Positions 1-10,688 of a DNA stretch of 64,000 nt are shown piece after piece. A model generated the notes under the pieces. It was not told the origin of the DNA and did not search any database. It saw nothing but the letters and a program-made list of their open reading frames with translations. A program made the translations under genes and the position numbers. Each line of letters starts with the position of its first letter. The stretch's first letter is position 1. The stretch is from Norana najaformis (Eukaryota; Annelida; Clitellata; Crassiclitellata; Hormogastridae), in NCBI GenBank assembly GCA_964023275.1, contig OZ029928.1, positions 3,125,606 through 3,189,605 of the forward strand, in the 5' to 3' direction.

Positions 1-154
1 GTTGTAATAACATTCTTCGTTAGTTTCCACTTTTCATTCAATGTTCCCTGCCTGTCATCCCCAATCCGTTGTTCCACCGCAAATGGAAATCCTGTCCAAA
101 TTGTTCGAGTTATCTATGTCCCAACGTCTCTCTGTTCTTATGTTTCACTTTCTT

Positions 155-1068
155 CAGGGTGAGTGAGACAGACATCATGACCAGATTGTGATCCGCATCA
201 GCATCAGCACCTGTGTGATCGCGAGTTCTTAACACTTCCTGTATCTATCAATATGTAGTTTATCTTATATCTCCCTGTATCTCCTGGTGCATTCCATGTG
301 TATCGGTCTGTTTTTATGATCAAACCATGTACTTGTCACTATCAGCTTATGTTGTTCACAAAATTCTATCAGTCTTTCACCTCAGCTGTTCCGTTCGCCC
401 AGTGCATAGCTTCCAGTACAGTTCTGTTCTCTTCCCTCGCCTACTACATCATTCCAGTCTCCCATCAACACCAAATGTTCAGTGTCTTTCACCTTCTTGT
501 CGATTTCTTCCAGTTTCTCGTACGTTTCCTCAACTCCCTGTTCTTCGTCCAGTTTATCGTAAGTTTCCTCAACTCCCTCCTCTTCGTGTAAAGTTATGGG
601 CATATACACCTGTGTTGTGACAATACTAGTCTGTTATGCTTGTAATCTGACAACCATAATTCTGTCTCCATGCTTTTCAATACTGATAACACAATCTGCA
701 ACTGTCCTCTCCAGCAGCAGTGCAACCCATCTCTGATGCTTTCTGCCTTCTGAGTACATAACTCTTACTCAGTCACTTGTGAAATCGCCATCATCTCTCC
801 ATGTTACCTCCGTCAACACCATGATCTGAATTCTTGCCTTTCTCTTTTCACTAATTACATATACCAGCTTCCTAACTCTTTGCATTGTTCGAATGTTCCA
901 AGTTTCTGTCCTTAGAGATGATTCTGCTATATTCTTTGAGCAGTGTTTTCTCTGGTGGGCGACCGAAGAGGCCCTGTTCCCTCTCTTGCCGAACGCGACA
1001 CTCCCCAGAATAGTCTGAGGAGTCCCGTTAACTTTGTTATCTTTATTCTTTTTTGTCGTCGTTTTCAT
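155..1068 (-). mobile_element. RTE/BovB-type LINE, endonuclease domain remnant
   Basis: Read on the minus strand this stretch encodes pieces of an apurinic-type endonuclease of the kind often mislabelled craniofacial development protein 2. Near 890-780 it reads TWNIRTMQRVRKL and then LTEVTWRDDGDF, the N-terminal strand and metal-binding region. At 609-382 it reads VYMPITLHEEE followed by LMGDWNDVVGEGRE, the GDWN catalytic block. Near 220-160 it reads GADADADHNLVMMS, where the DHN ends the active site. Stops and a frame change separate the pieces, so it is a dead copy. The acidic linker before GDWN is duplicated (GVEETYDKLDEE then GVEETYEKLEE). The family nicks target DNA for reverse transcription. 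The reverse transcriptase part would lie beyond the left edge. Sequence 1069-1430 has no feature I recognise. Confidence 0.8.
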
Positions 1069-1433
1069 CTTGCTTGGGATAAGTATGAAGGTGGTTTCCC
1101 GTTACCTTCCTCCCGACGTTTTTTACGAGACACCATCTCAGAAGCGTCGATGTTCTCCATCGTCCATCCTTCTGGCTCTTCACCACTGGGCACTTGCATA
1201 TACCGCCAAGGACTCGGTCGCCCACCATACACTTTGCTTCAACAGGAGGACCACGTGTACTGTAGATGGTATGGTGGACATTTGGGCATCAGAGGCTTTA
1301 AGAGACGCTTGATGTCCCGTATCTCACCCGGAAACTGGAACATCAAGCGTGTGGAGGGAAATGAACTCTGACCAACCACAATACTTCAAATAAATCCTCA
1401 TTATCCAGGCTTATTCTTATTTAACAGGGTGAG

Positions 1434-1752
1434 CTGATTGTCTTTCTCTGGTCATACCTGAGACTAGAACTGTTCTTGGTGAACGAGCTTATTTGGTTGC
1501 TGGACCTAGGTTTTGGAATTCTCTTAATATATCTTTTTGCTGTGCTCAGTCTCTTCTGTCATTTCGTTCTCAACTTAAGACTTACCTTTTTCAAATTGCT
1601 TATCCGCGATAGTCTACCTCTATCTTAGTGGATTGATCTGCTGGATATTGACTTGATGACGCCTTGGTTTTGGTCCGCCATCGATTGATGCCTTATGCAT
1701 TATACATCGGCGCGACAGAAGTGTTTAATAATTATATTTACAATTACAAAAC
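1434..1752 (+). mobile_element. CR1/L2-like LINE (family A), 3' end
   Basis: The + strand translates to the extreme C-terminus of a LINE ORF2: LSLVIPETRTVLGER, then AGPRFWNSL, then SFRSQLKTYLFQIAYPR followed by a stop near 1610. The 3' UTR follows and contains CGCCATCGATTGATGCC near 1676-1692. The same peptide and UTR recur on the minus strand at 7743-8384 and 25560-26800, so these form one family, here called A. This copy is severely 5'-truncated, as is typical of target-primed reverse transcription. It encodes no functional enzyme. Confidence 0.8.
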
Positions 1753-4117
1753 TGCATGCACATGTAGTACGTTCAGCAAGCAGTCCGCCCAAATGAATAT
1801 ATCAGATTGCTGTGGTTTTATTTGCAAAGGAACAACCTTTTGTGAACTATATATCTAAGAGTGTTTTATGTTGGGATACAAGTTTCACGATTAACCTTCG
1901 CGCTTTAGATATTCCTCTCGTCAATGCAAGTTAATTCCACGTTTATCAAGGATTTTTACTGCATAGAGTATATTACACTAGAATTAACGTCAAGGTACTG
2001 AACGGAAAACACGTGTAGGCCTGGGCCTATAGTTACGTTGAATTACCCTACAGCTTATTGGTGAGCCACAGTTGTTTAAAATCACAATGAATCATGTGAT
2101 TAAAGAGATTTAAACTATCAACAGAATCGCAGTGGTGAGAAATATTTATCTGATGTCTTGTATGTTAGATTGAAAGCAACACGGATACGTTAACCGACTG
2201 CGAAAAAGTGCATTCACTGTTAACGGCGATATGTTCTAAGCATGTCATAAGCCGATTGTCCTCATGTCTCATATTTTGCCATCCTATAGTCACTACTCAT
2301 CTGAAGTATTCTCAGACGTATTCTTGTGCACTCAAACCGATCCATATCTTATAATGTACTTTGACTCTTGTACTTTCTACAGTGTCTATCCACAATACTT
2401 CTGACTTGAGTCAGCGCTAATGAATAAGTTAGTGCCAGGCGCTTAGTTTTCAGGCAACGCATTAGACATTCTGAGGGTAAGATTACGCTTACAATTTCGA
2501 TTACGATTCTGCACACTAGGATGGGTGTTTTGCCTTTATAAAAGCCAAAAACCAGTAAAACAGTTGAATTCAAATTTGACTTCTGTAACTGATGAAGATT
2601 CCATTATTTAAATCGTATGGGCAATCCTTTGCTGGTGTAAGACAAGATCATAATACCTATAAACTTTCTTTCTTTGTTTCGCTCTGGAACTAGTTTGCAG
2701 ACCAAATGCTTTGACAGAAGTTTATGCCCAGTTGCTCATTCGACTACAGTTTGTGGATAAATGTGTCCTTTCTATCTGATAAATTTTAAAGATGTATAAA
2801 AATTTTGGGCAAAACGATTCAAAGTAACGAAATAATAAAGCTCTTATAGGATTTTTAGTAATAATATTGTTTTCCAATTCGCACAGAAAATATCAGAATA
2901 TTTTACTAAAATTTAACAGCATTGCATAAATTTGCAGCGACTTCGACATAATATTTTATGTATTGAATATCCATTCTAGCCTAGATAAAGTAAATAAAAC
3001 ATATTCCATTTTCAGTCAATCTATTTATAAAAATAGATTTTCAGTATACAGGATACAACGGCTCTAATTTCATTTAACCACAGGTCCATGACTCCACGTC
3101 CAATCCACCTTGAGTTCAACAGACTAAATTTATATACCAATAACCAGTCCGCTCAACAACATAGCGACTGAGTTTACCCTATCTTTCGAGTCGACCTGAT
3201 TCTCGCTTTACAGCAGACAACAGGTAACGCTCACCAAGTAATTCTTTTATCTATAGAACATTTTGACTTTAACTTTCTTCCTCGTGAAGACAAATCATAT
3301 AATTTTGCATCTTAGACTTGCAAATTGCAAAGAATGCACACCAACAGTAAGTAAAATTATAACCATTTCCATGAAATTGGTCCTTACCAAGCAATCGTAA
3401 ACTCTCCGCATTAACTTATAGCAAAAGGGATCAACATTTAAAAACTACCCTTAACCCGAACAAACGTAAACTCGCAGGATGCGATGCTGTTCATCACATA
3501 AAAACATTTGCAGAAATGAGACAATGTTCAAACTCGTTAGTTGCAACTTTGAACACAGGAGCCAAATCATTTCACACTTTCAGAACTGAACAACAATCGA
3601 TCCAAGTTACATAAACAAGCAAAATATCTAACCGCAACCAGCTTTCCCAAAGCAAAACATTCATTATTGCCAGCCTACAAACAATCATGATGTTAAACAG
3701 GGACAGATATACTTCAAATTTGTGCGTATCCATGAGCGATGTGCGCTTGGGAAAATGGATTCTGATGCCTAGGTTCTCATCCACACAAATGTATTTCCAA
3801 TATGCACACTACGAACGCTACTCCAAGTTACCCTCGACGACAAACATTCCTAAATGTTTCCTTCCTTCTCCGTCAAACGCCGGACTGTGCCCTTCGTTTA
3901 TAACCCTGGGCTATGCACTTTGTCCCTAACACGATTCAGCTGGTACCGACATTCGGAATCCAACCACGTGAAGCCGTCATAGGCATTAAATACCTCATTT
4001 GTGAAAGGCGTTTGACACCAAACGTCGGAAACTGTAATAGAGGCAGGTAGTTCATAGAGTTTTATTTTGTTATTTTGCATTTATGATACAATTTGTATTA
4101 ATGAGACAATTTGTATA
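1753..4117. other. Intergenic, no recognisable gene
   Basis: AT-rich sequence of about 2.4 kb upstream of the first glycosyltransferase gene. The open frames are short (80 residues or fewer), lack recognisable domains and show no splice-bounded coding signal I could support. It may hold regulatory sequence or the 5' UTR of the downstream gene, but nothing specific is visible. Confidence 0.5.
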
Positions 4118-4178
4118 GCGCTGTAGCATGGCCGAGGCAGAAGACAAGGGCGCCTGTACATGAGTTCAAAACTCAACA
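4118..4178 (+). repeat. Possible tRNA(Ser/Leu)-headed SINE fragment
   Basis: ATGGCCGAGGCAGAAGACAA at 4128-4147 resembles the D-arm/A-box start of a type II tRNA. GAGTTCAAAACTC follows about 17 bp later and resembles a decayed B-box/T-arm. There is no tRNA-like acceptor stem or anticodon arm, so a functional tRNA is unlikely. The call is weak. Confidence 0.25.
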
Positions 4179-4348
4179 ACAGTCATAAGATATCTTAAAG
4201 TGATATGTCTTCAGCCGTGACTTGAATGTGTCCAGAGATGTACTTAAACCATTTGAATGAATTTAGTGGGGGGTTTTCTTCGAGTTCGTTTGATTTGACT
4301 AGAAGTAGTAAATGTTTGTTTTGCACAGCTTACCTTTTTCTTGGAGTT

Positions 4349-5473
4349 ATGAGAAGCAGCAAGAAACGTCTACTGGTCAGCCACTTAGACAAAATGATTG
4401 TACGCAATCATCGACTGCTGTGCGGACTATCAACATTAACTGCAGTTGTTGTGTTAGTTCTCAGCAGTAGTCTTTGGTCTGCTCATACAGAAAACAAAAG
4501 AATAACAATAATCGATAAAAGAGGCTTTTCGAAACAGGATGGAATTTCCTCAAAGTCAGAAAATTCTTCGAACTTGGCTCGATACCAAATAGATTTTCGC
4601 ATCATTGTTATCACTTATAACAGGCCGAAATCCCTTCAAAAGCTATTAACAACTATTGACGATGTAGAGCTGGATGGAGATAATGGCAAATTAGAAATAT
4701 GGATCGATAGAAACAAAGAGAACGAAGTTCAAAATGAAACTGTTACCATCGCAAATTCATTTAACTGGAAAAAAGGTCCCACAGATGTATTTATTCAAAA
4801 ATCGCACGTAGGTATCTACGGCCAGTGGATCGAAACATGGATACCGCCGAGCGACAATACAACAGAAATTGCTCTGATTTTAGAAGACGACTTAAGTGTA
4901 TCTAAGTATATTTATCGTTGGCTAAAAGCTGTTCACACATTTTACGGTTCATCTAAAGATTTTGCAGGTGCAACTTTGCAGAGTGACGAGGTTTTCTCTC
5001 ATGATGGTTCTCACAAGCATCTGAAGGTACATTGGCATGAAACGGTGTTCATGTACAAGTGCATTGGGACTTGGGGATTCTCTCCTAAACCAACAGTATG
5101 GAAATCTTTTCAAAAATGGTATTCGTTGCACATTAAAAAACCAGACTTTCACCCTTACGTCCCAGGTATTGTACCAACCCAATGGTATCAACAATTTGAA
5201 AAAACAGGAAAAGCTGATTCAATGTGGGAAATGTGGTTTATATATTTTGCATTCGAAAGGAAACTATATACTTTGTATAGCAACTTGAATGAGTACAACA
5301 ATGACAGAAAGTCCTGTTTAAGCATAAATCGGCGCGAGGCTGGTCTCCATTATCACACAAAAGGCAGAGAAGATTATTGCAAGCTGCTGGACATTTGGAG
5401 ACCAAGTTTCGTTACTTTTTCTACAAACGTCACCAGATTAAATTGGAATGGACAAGCAATACAAATCTACTAA
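4349..5473 (+). CDS. Type II membrane glycosyltransferase-like protein (GT-A fold)
   Basis: A 374-residue protein from the ATG at 4349. It has a short basic cytosolic tail (RSSKKR), one hydrophobic anchor (about residues 23-41, LLCGLSTLTAVVVLVLS) and then a lumenal enzyme domain, as in Golgi transferases. The core begins with FRIIVITYNRPKSLQKLL (about residues 83-100), the first beta strand and helix of a GT-A nucleotide-sugar domain. It continues to ALILEDDLSV (about 175-184), where EDD is the DxD-type metal/nucleotide-sugar motif, as in GlcNAc-transferase I-like enzymes. Acceptor and donor are unknown. The frame opens 41 codons earlier (4226), but that extension carries a polypyrimidine-AG (TGTTTGTTTTGCACAG, about 4315-4330) and encodes an unlikely leader. 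I therefore prefer 4349, with an upstream noncoding exon possible. The frame is intact, so it is probably functional. Confidence 0.75.
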   Translation: MRSSKKRLLVSHLDKMIVRNHRLLCGLSTLTAVVVLVLSSSLWSAHTENKRITIIDKRGFSKQDGISSKSENSSNLARYQIDFRIIVITYNRPKSLQKLLTTIDDVELDGDNGKLEIWIDRNKENEVQNETVTIANSFNWKKGPTDVFIQKSHVGIYGQWIETWIPPSDNTTEIALILEDDLSVSKYIYRWLKAVHTFYGSSKDFAGATLQSDEVFSHDGSHKHLKVHWHETVFMYKCIGTWGFSPKPTVWKSFQKWYSLHIKKPDFHPYVPGIVPTQWYQQFEKTGKADSMWEMWFIYFAFERKLYTLYSNLNEYNNDRKSCLSINRREAGLHYHTKGREDYCKLLDIWRPSFVTFSTNVTRLNWNGQAIQIY

Positions 5474-5562
5474 ATGACAACAATGGATCTGGCATTTGTA
5501 AACGACCTTGTCAAACTGCAGTCTGAAGTTTGGACATGTTATTAATATAACGTTTCACGGCA

Positions 5563-5630
5563 GATTTACTTTGGTATCAGTATAGGGGTATTTTGTGATT
5601 TACTTTGATTTCAGTATAGGGGTATTTTGT
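5563..5630 (+). repeat. 34-bp tandem duplication in the 3' UTR
   Basis: Two adjacent 34-bp units (5563-5596, 5597-5630), each starting GATTTACTTTG and ending GGGGTATTTTGT, with about two differences. They lie 90 bp after the glycosyltransferase stop codon, presumably in its 3' UTR. Confidence 0.85.
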
Positions 5631-5683
5631 GAATTTTAGTTTTCAGCAACATTGTGAAAAATTAAAAAAAGTTTGCAAGGTCA

Positions 5684-5689
5684 AATAAA
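5684..5689 (+). terminator. Candidate polyadenylation signal AATAAA
   Basis: A canonical AATAAA lies 210 bp after the stop codon of the glycosyltransferase gene. It is the first such hexamer downstream and is followed by a TG-rich stretch. Another lies near 5843. Confidence 0.45.
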
Positions 5690-6429
5690 GTGACTGCATG
5701 TCACGTAGTTAATTTGTTAAACACCATTAAAGACCTATCGCAAACGTTGTTTTATAAACATATGTCTTTATAGTTGCTTGCATAGAGAACGATGTGCAAA
5801 ACGTAGAGTATATTTACGTTACAAAACAATGTTTTGTATATAAATAAATTAGAGATTAGTTATTTTATTAATATAAAAACTTGTCCAGCAATGGCTTGGA
5901 AACCGAAAAAACGTTAGTTAACAGTGACCTTATATATATTATTTGACCTGTTTTATCTATTGTTTTTCATTACTACGATGTTACCAAAGTATCTCTCGTG
6001 AAATATATATCTTCTAAGCTGCCTCTATGTGAACCTTACATGCCAACTATGTCGCAATTCATTTTCTGGATTATCAGATTCAGTTTATCCAACTTTTATT
6101 TATATTATGACTTACGTACATTATATATAGATCTAATAATTACTGACAGCCAATGCATACATACTTTTTCAATCTTTGGTTTAGTGATCTTTGGTCCGTT
6201 TAAATGTTATACCCTCAAATTGATTTTTAAGCGTGATGACTTAATTGATAGCGATTGGAAAATAGGTGCCTTTTCTATCTTACAGCTGTCCAACGTATTT
6301 AATTTTTTGAGCAAAAGAATTTTAATTTTATCTAAAATTGGACCCTTTTAAAAACTTTTGGGCCTCTACGAAGCAAGTAGCTGCTTTCGGCTGAAAACTT
6401 GCAAAATCTGAACAGAGTTAAGACCGTAT
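5690..6429. other. Intergenic, no feature recognised
   Basis: AT-rich sequence between the first gene and LINE debris. An open frame at 5998-6351 is compositionally like random AT-rich DNA and matches no family I know. Confidence 0.5.
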
Positions 6430-7190
6430 TTGTATTTATTTATTTATTTAAAGCACTTATAATGCGAGCAATGTCAGTAAACCTGAATCTGAGAAGCGGA
6501 TGTATGTTCGCTAGGGGCCAAAATGGAATCATGGAAAAGCCAGGATGAAGTAGTGAGTCTTATCAAGTGATTTAAAAGATGACAGCGAGTTTGCAAGTCG
6601 TGCCTTTTGTGGCAGACGATTCCAATTGCGATGAGCACAGTGCTCAGCTAAAGCACGCGATCCTACAATTGTCCTGAACCTAGATTCTTGCAACAAACCA
6701 GTATCCGAAGAAAGCAAGAATCTAAGAGAGCGATATGGAGCGAGCAAAGTATTAAGATATGATGGAAGGCCAGTGTTCTGAGCCTTAAAGGTCAAGCATG
6801 CAATTTTAATCTTAATACGCCACTCAAGAGGAAGCCAGTGAAGTTCTCGAAGGCGATCTAATGCATTTGACGAAGAAGAACATGTAACAACCCTAGAAAG
6901 AGAGTTTTGAAACCTCTGGACCTTTTTTACATTAAGAGAAGATATACCATATAACACCGCATTTGCATAGTCTAATCGGGAACCAACAAGTGCACATGCC
7001 ATTGTTTTTAGCCATTTCATTAGTCAGAGAATGTCTGATGTGACGAAATGCCTTAATGTGTTTGAAACAAGACCTGCAAATTGAAGATACGTGTGAAGTC
7101 ATAGTGAACGAGTTGTCAAGAGTGACACAGAGTTTTAATTTTCTCTGATAAATTTCCTGCAAGGTCAATAGATGAATGCGAAGAGAAAGA
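6430..7190 (-). mobile_element. CR1/L2-like LINE (family C), C-terminal part
   Basis: The minus strand reads SRLDYANAVLYGISSLNV, then LRELHWLPLEWRIKIK, then NWNRLPQKARLANSLSSF, ending in HYFILAFP at 6529. This is the conserved region after the reverse transcriptase palm in CR1/L2-type ORF2. A second frame (7168 downward) continues upstream with TLQEIYQRKLKLCVTL and SSICRSCFKHIKAFRHIR, so there is at least one frameshift. The 3' end carries a short TATTTATTTATTTATT tract near 6431-6450. It is 5'-truncated and inactive. Confidence 0.8.
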
Positions 7191-7214
7191 CTACATATGC
7201 GGGTGAGTTGTATG

Positions 7215-7725
7215 AACTCTCAATTGCATCTCAGTGCCCGGTTCTCCGGTGTTGTGAACTCAAACCTCTGTTGGAGTATTCTCCAGGTTCAAAATCCTGA
7301 GATATGGATGTTCGTGGGCAGCATAGCATTTTCGCATTAGGCGCTTTGCACCTTTTATTGCAACTTCGGCTGCTAGGTTAGACTTGCTGTTGTCAGGAAA
7401 ATTTAATTCATGATAAAAATGACACTTCTGGATGAATTTTTGGAATAAAGTAGAATTATATTATGGTCCACCATCGCTTTTCAAAGTGTCGGGTATCCCA
7501 TGCTGGGCAAAATGTTGCTTCAGTTTGTAATTACCATTTGTTGAGAGAGGTAATCGACCACTTTGCTGTAGTCAACTCTTACCAAATCTTTTTATCATCT
7601 ATTTTAAAGATATCAGTACCTACATTCTGCCATGGTCTACTGGAAACTTCAGGCACAAATAGATGGTTCAGAGGCGTGTCTGTCGCTGAAAATAGCTCAA
7701 ACGGTGCAACTTTGGATGTACTGCC
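7215..7725 (-). mobile_element. Ty3/Gypsy-type retrotransposon integrase core, degenerate
   Basis: The minus strand reads VSSRPWQNVGTDIF (about 7655-7610), the start of the integrase core with its first catalytic Asp. HFAQHGIPDTLKSDGGP (about 7520-7470) follows, carrying the second Asp. Then comes SKSNLAAEVAIKGAKRLMR (about 7395-7340), with the Glu of the DDE triad, and then PYLRILNLENTPTEV. Several stops and a frame change interrupt it. No flanking LTR or other pol domain is visible, so this is an isolated dead fragment, cut on one side by LINE A and on the other by LINE C. Confidence 0.75.
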
Positions 7726-7742
7726 TTCTTGCGACATATCAG

Positions 7743-8384
7743 GTCACAATAATAATAATAATTAGCAACTTCTAATGCGCCGGTGTATAATGCTCAAGGC
7801 ATCAACAGATGGCACAAAAAATACCAAGCCATAATCAGGTCGATACCCAGAAGGTCAGTCTGCACGACAGAGAGGCAGCCTATGGTGGATAAGCAATTTG
7901 AAACAAGTAAGTTTTAAGTTGAGAACGAAACGACAGAAGCGACTGAGCAGAACGAACAGACACTGGGAGGGAGTTCCAGAATTTTGGTCCAGCAACCGAA
8001 AATGCTCGTTTACCCAGAACAGTTCTAGCACAAGGTATGACGGAGAGAAAGACAATCAGATGAATTTGCAAAATAACGGTAAGTCTGGGGAATAAGGACT
8101 GATTTTAAGTAATGTGGTTGGCTATAGTTCAATGTTTTATAAACTGTAAGTCCTAATTTGAAACAGATCCTTTGCTGAACAGGAAGCCATTGCAAAGATT
8201 TAAGCACAGGGGTTATACACACACATTTTGAAGTATTTGTTTCCCCCTTTTAAACTAGTTTGACAATCCCTTGACACCCCTGGTGAATCTGTCTAGCCAA
8301 GGAGTTCTGAACTCTAAGAGTTTCTGCATGTTTGACTTAGTGATACCAGCAAGAATTGAGTTACAGTAGTCAAGGCGACTGTCT
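7743..8384 (-). mobile_element. CR1/L2-like LINE (family A), 3' end
   Basis: Minus-strand C-terminal peptide RLDYCNSILAGITKSNMQKL, then LKSLQWLPVQQRICFKLGL, then AGPKFWNSLP and LLSFRSQLKTYLFQIAYPP. A 3' UTR follows, ending in an (ATT)n tail at 7750-7764. The copy is nearly identical to 25560-26150 over the UTR. It differs by carrying an extra block of about 50 bp at 8244-8294. It is 5'-truncated at about 8384, where it abuts a different LINE. Confidence 0.85.
8244..8294. repeat. 51-bp block identical to 18201-18251
   Basis: This block begins CCCCTTTTAAACTAG and ends GGTGAATCTGTCT. It is identical base for base at 18201-18251 and interrupts a LINE A copy. The related LINE at 26 kb reads straight across this position without it. 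Its identity is unknown; see findings. Confidence 0.85.
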
Positions 8385-9027
8385 GCAAAATAGCGTGGTG
8401 GGCAGTTGTTCAGGCATTTGTACACAAGGAGGCAAAGTTTGAATTTCACGCGCTCGCCGATCCTTAACCACTGAAGTTGGTCCTGAAGCACTGGTGTGAT
8501 GTGGTCGGACTTCCTAGTCTGAGCGGCCAGACGAGCAGCGGCGTTTATGACTTCCTGAAGCCGAAGGGTTCTGCACTGTGGCAAGCCATCGAAAGCAACG
8601 TTGCAGTAGTCGATTCGGCTTAGGACCAGACTTTGTACAAGTAGGCGAGTTAGTCCTTTGTGAAGGACCGAGGGAAAGACCTCAGCTGTCTCAGGATGGC
8701 GTAGCTGGTCCTTACAAGTCCTGTAATGTGTGATGACATCGAGAGATCTCTGTCAAGTAGGAGACCAAGATCACGAACCTCAGTCACTGGCTCGACAGCA
8801 CATTCACCAATGAAGAAAGGGCTGGTATCTAATTTGTCCACCCCACGTGAGGATGAGCACCAGAGAAATTCTGACTTAGATGAATTGAGCTGGAGCCGAT
8901 TACATTTCATCCAGTCAGCAACGTCGTTAATGCAGTTCGTTGAGACGGTCCTTAGGTGCTGAACATCAATGTCTCCAGGGCGACAAGAGGCACAGATTTG
9001 TGAGTCGTCAGCGTAGAGATGGCCCAT
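8385..9027 (-). mobile_element. CR1/L2-like LINE (family F), palm-to-connection fragment
   Basis: The minus strand starts at the reverse transcriptase active site (LYADDSQICAS, YADD box) near 9018. It continues with DWMKCNRLQLNSSKSEFLWC, VRDLGLLLDRDLSMSSHI, SRIDYCNVAFDGLP and HITPVLQDQLQWLRIGERV, ending at YFADS. There one frame fuses directly to family A sequence (RLDYCNSILAG). Only one or two breaks occur. Everything upstream of YADD is missing, replaced at 9028 by RTE-type sequence. Confidence 0.8.
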
Positions 9028-9240
9028 TCTTATTCTTTACCGCTGTCTGTACCTCTTCAGTCGATCACCAGGTTTCTCGTTCCTGTTTCTTCTTACCTCT
9101 TGTCGTACCGCATATCTTCTTTGCTGCCTCTATCCTACTTGTTTTCAGTTTATCCCATGTTACTTCTTCTGTATCAGCAAGCCGTGTTTGCACTTCCAGT
9201 CTTAGGTATCTCTTTTATCTCCTTTTAGTTTCCATGTTCT
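9028..9240 (-). mobile_element. RTE-type LINE, linker between endonuclease and RT
   Basis: The minus strand reads LRLEVQTRLADTEEVTWDKL, then IEAAKKICGTTRGKKKQERE and TWxSTEEVQTAVKNKN. This pattern (WDxLK...AAxxxCG..RG.....TWW..EVQ.A...K) is typical of the region following the endonuclease in RTE/BovB-like polyproteins. It is broken at both ends and may relate to the family seen at 155-1068 and 13005-13340, but the order shows these are separate fragments. Confidence 0.65.
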
Positions 9241-9479
9241 GATATGTTCTTTTTGTTTGATCTTCTCTCTTTTCTGGTGTTGAATCTGCACTTATATATT
9301 CACGACCAGGACTCTATGCTGGCTGACTACTGCCTCTTCTGGAATCATCTTGCAATTTCGTATGTTGTCACTAGCTCTCCGCAGGTAGGAATTGATGCTT
9401 AGATGAATATTCTCTTTTGTATTGGGACACAGCAGATGCTACTTGATCCACAAACAGCATTTCGCATTTATGCCTCTAT

Positions 9480-10030
9480 TTGAAATGTAGATTAAAGTAT
9501 ATGATCCCAGGGATAAAAATGAATTTGCCTTAAGAATTTGTCGATTTGTCCATGGCATTTGATGTTGTAAATCATATGTTGTTAATCAAATGTGAACATT
9601 ATGCATTAGAAGAATAGCGAATCATTGGTTGCCATATTGCCTAAGTCAATGGGCACATGTCCTCTATGAGTTAGTGAAGCTATAAAACTATTCGATGTGG
9701 TATGCTCCAAAGCCCCATTTTGGGACAATTTGATACAAATGATTTACCACTAATTGCTACTAAATCCAAATTTATATTATTTGTTCATTATAGCAATTTC
9801 TATTTTCGTATAAGTCTGCTAATTTCTTGAAAGGAAAGTAAATTGTGAATTGGAAACACTATAAGTATAGTTTGAATCCATGGTAAGCCTGCTGCTCTCC
9901 GCACTTTAAAATTATGCGAAAGATAATAAAGAATTAATACGGTTTGTATCTTCCAAATTTCTTGGTGTATATGTGGATCCGCACTTAACGTAGAACAAAC
10001 TCATCTTACTGTATCAAAAAGAAACTGGTA
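9480..10030 (+). mobile_element. Degenerate non-LTR reverse transcriptase
   Basis: The + strand gives FVDLSMAFDVVNHMLLIK (RT domain A, DLSxAFDxVNH). GMLQSPILGQFDTNDLPL follows (domain B, normally GVPQGSILGP). Next is KSKFILFVHYSNF where the ADD box should be; it is lost here. Then comes SSKFLGVYVDPHLT. Stops and frameshifts are numerous. The closest relative in this window is the minus-strand LINE at 41.2-42.6 kb (CKCFGVFIDNHVKW). It ends about 55 bp before the DNA transposon at 10085. Confidence 0.65.
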
Positions 10031-10084
10031 CAGTACTTTATCTGGTACAGTATATTATCGCGAGTTTGACACTAATGTCAATAA

Positions 10085-10215
10085 CACTGGCCAACAGAAA
10101 ATTTTTTTTTTCTTGTTGCCTTCGGTTTTAGACCTGTTCTTGGGGTAATTTTGGGCGCTGATTCAGAAAATGTCATTGGATTGAGTGCATCAGGTCTAGT
10201 TTCTCAGATATCGTC
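10085..10215 (+). repeat. Left terminal inverted repeat of the 10-kb transposon
   Basis: Starts CACTGGCCAACAG and runs to about GATATCG. Its reverse complement is recognisable at 12553-12682, with indels mainly in a T-run near base 18-28. Confidence 0.75.
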
Positions 10216-10688
10216 GATTTTGTAAAGAAAACCCAGTCCACTCTTTAAACGATGTCTTTGGCAAAACTAAAATGTCATAATAAGCTTTATTTATGGCTAA
10301 TTATAATTCTTGCTGATTCATATAATGCCTACATCCTTATAATGTAAAATCAGCATATCTTGCCGCGTGCTGAGATATTGCTGATTCAACGAAATAACTA
10401 TTCCGTAGCCTACAGCTTACTCAGCACTAAATTCATGGCCTCATTTAGAATTTATTTGTGCTTATACAGCGTTTCATGGTTTCGAACTATGTAAATAGAT
10501 TATGCTGAAGTCAGCATTTATAGCCTATATAAACCGCCTCCTGAAAGCTAGAGCAGCCGCAGTCGTCTTAGGGCATATTATGAGTTGGTCGCAAGAACAA
10601 TCTGTAAATGTGAGCATTAAATAACTACATGTTCTTACTATTTTTAGGTTAGTCATTTAATTCCTCAGATGCGAACATCCTTAAGGTT

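Noticed and set aside
382-1068. Host craniofacial development protein 2 gene
   Set aside because: The sequence is an RTE-type endonuclease with stops; proteins with that name in invertebrates are mostly LINE-derived.
4226-4348. Upstream start for the first glycosyltransferase
   Set aside because: The extra 41 residues put a second hydrophobic stretch before the anchor and span a splice-acceptor-like tract; the 4349 ATG gives a normal type II topology.
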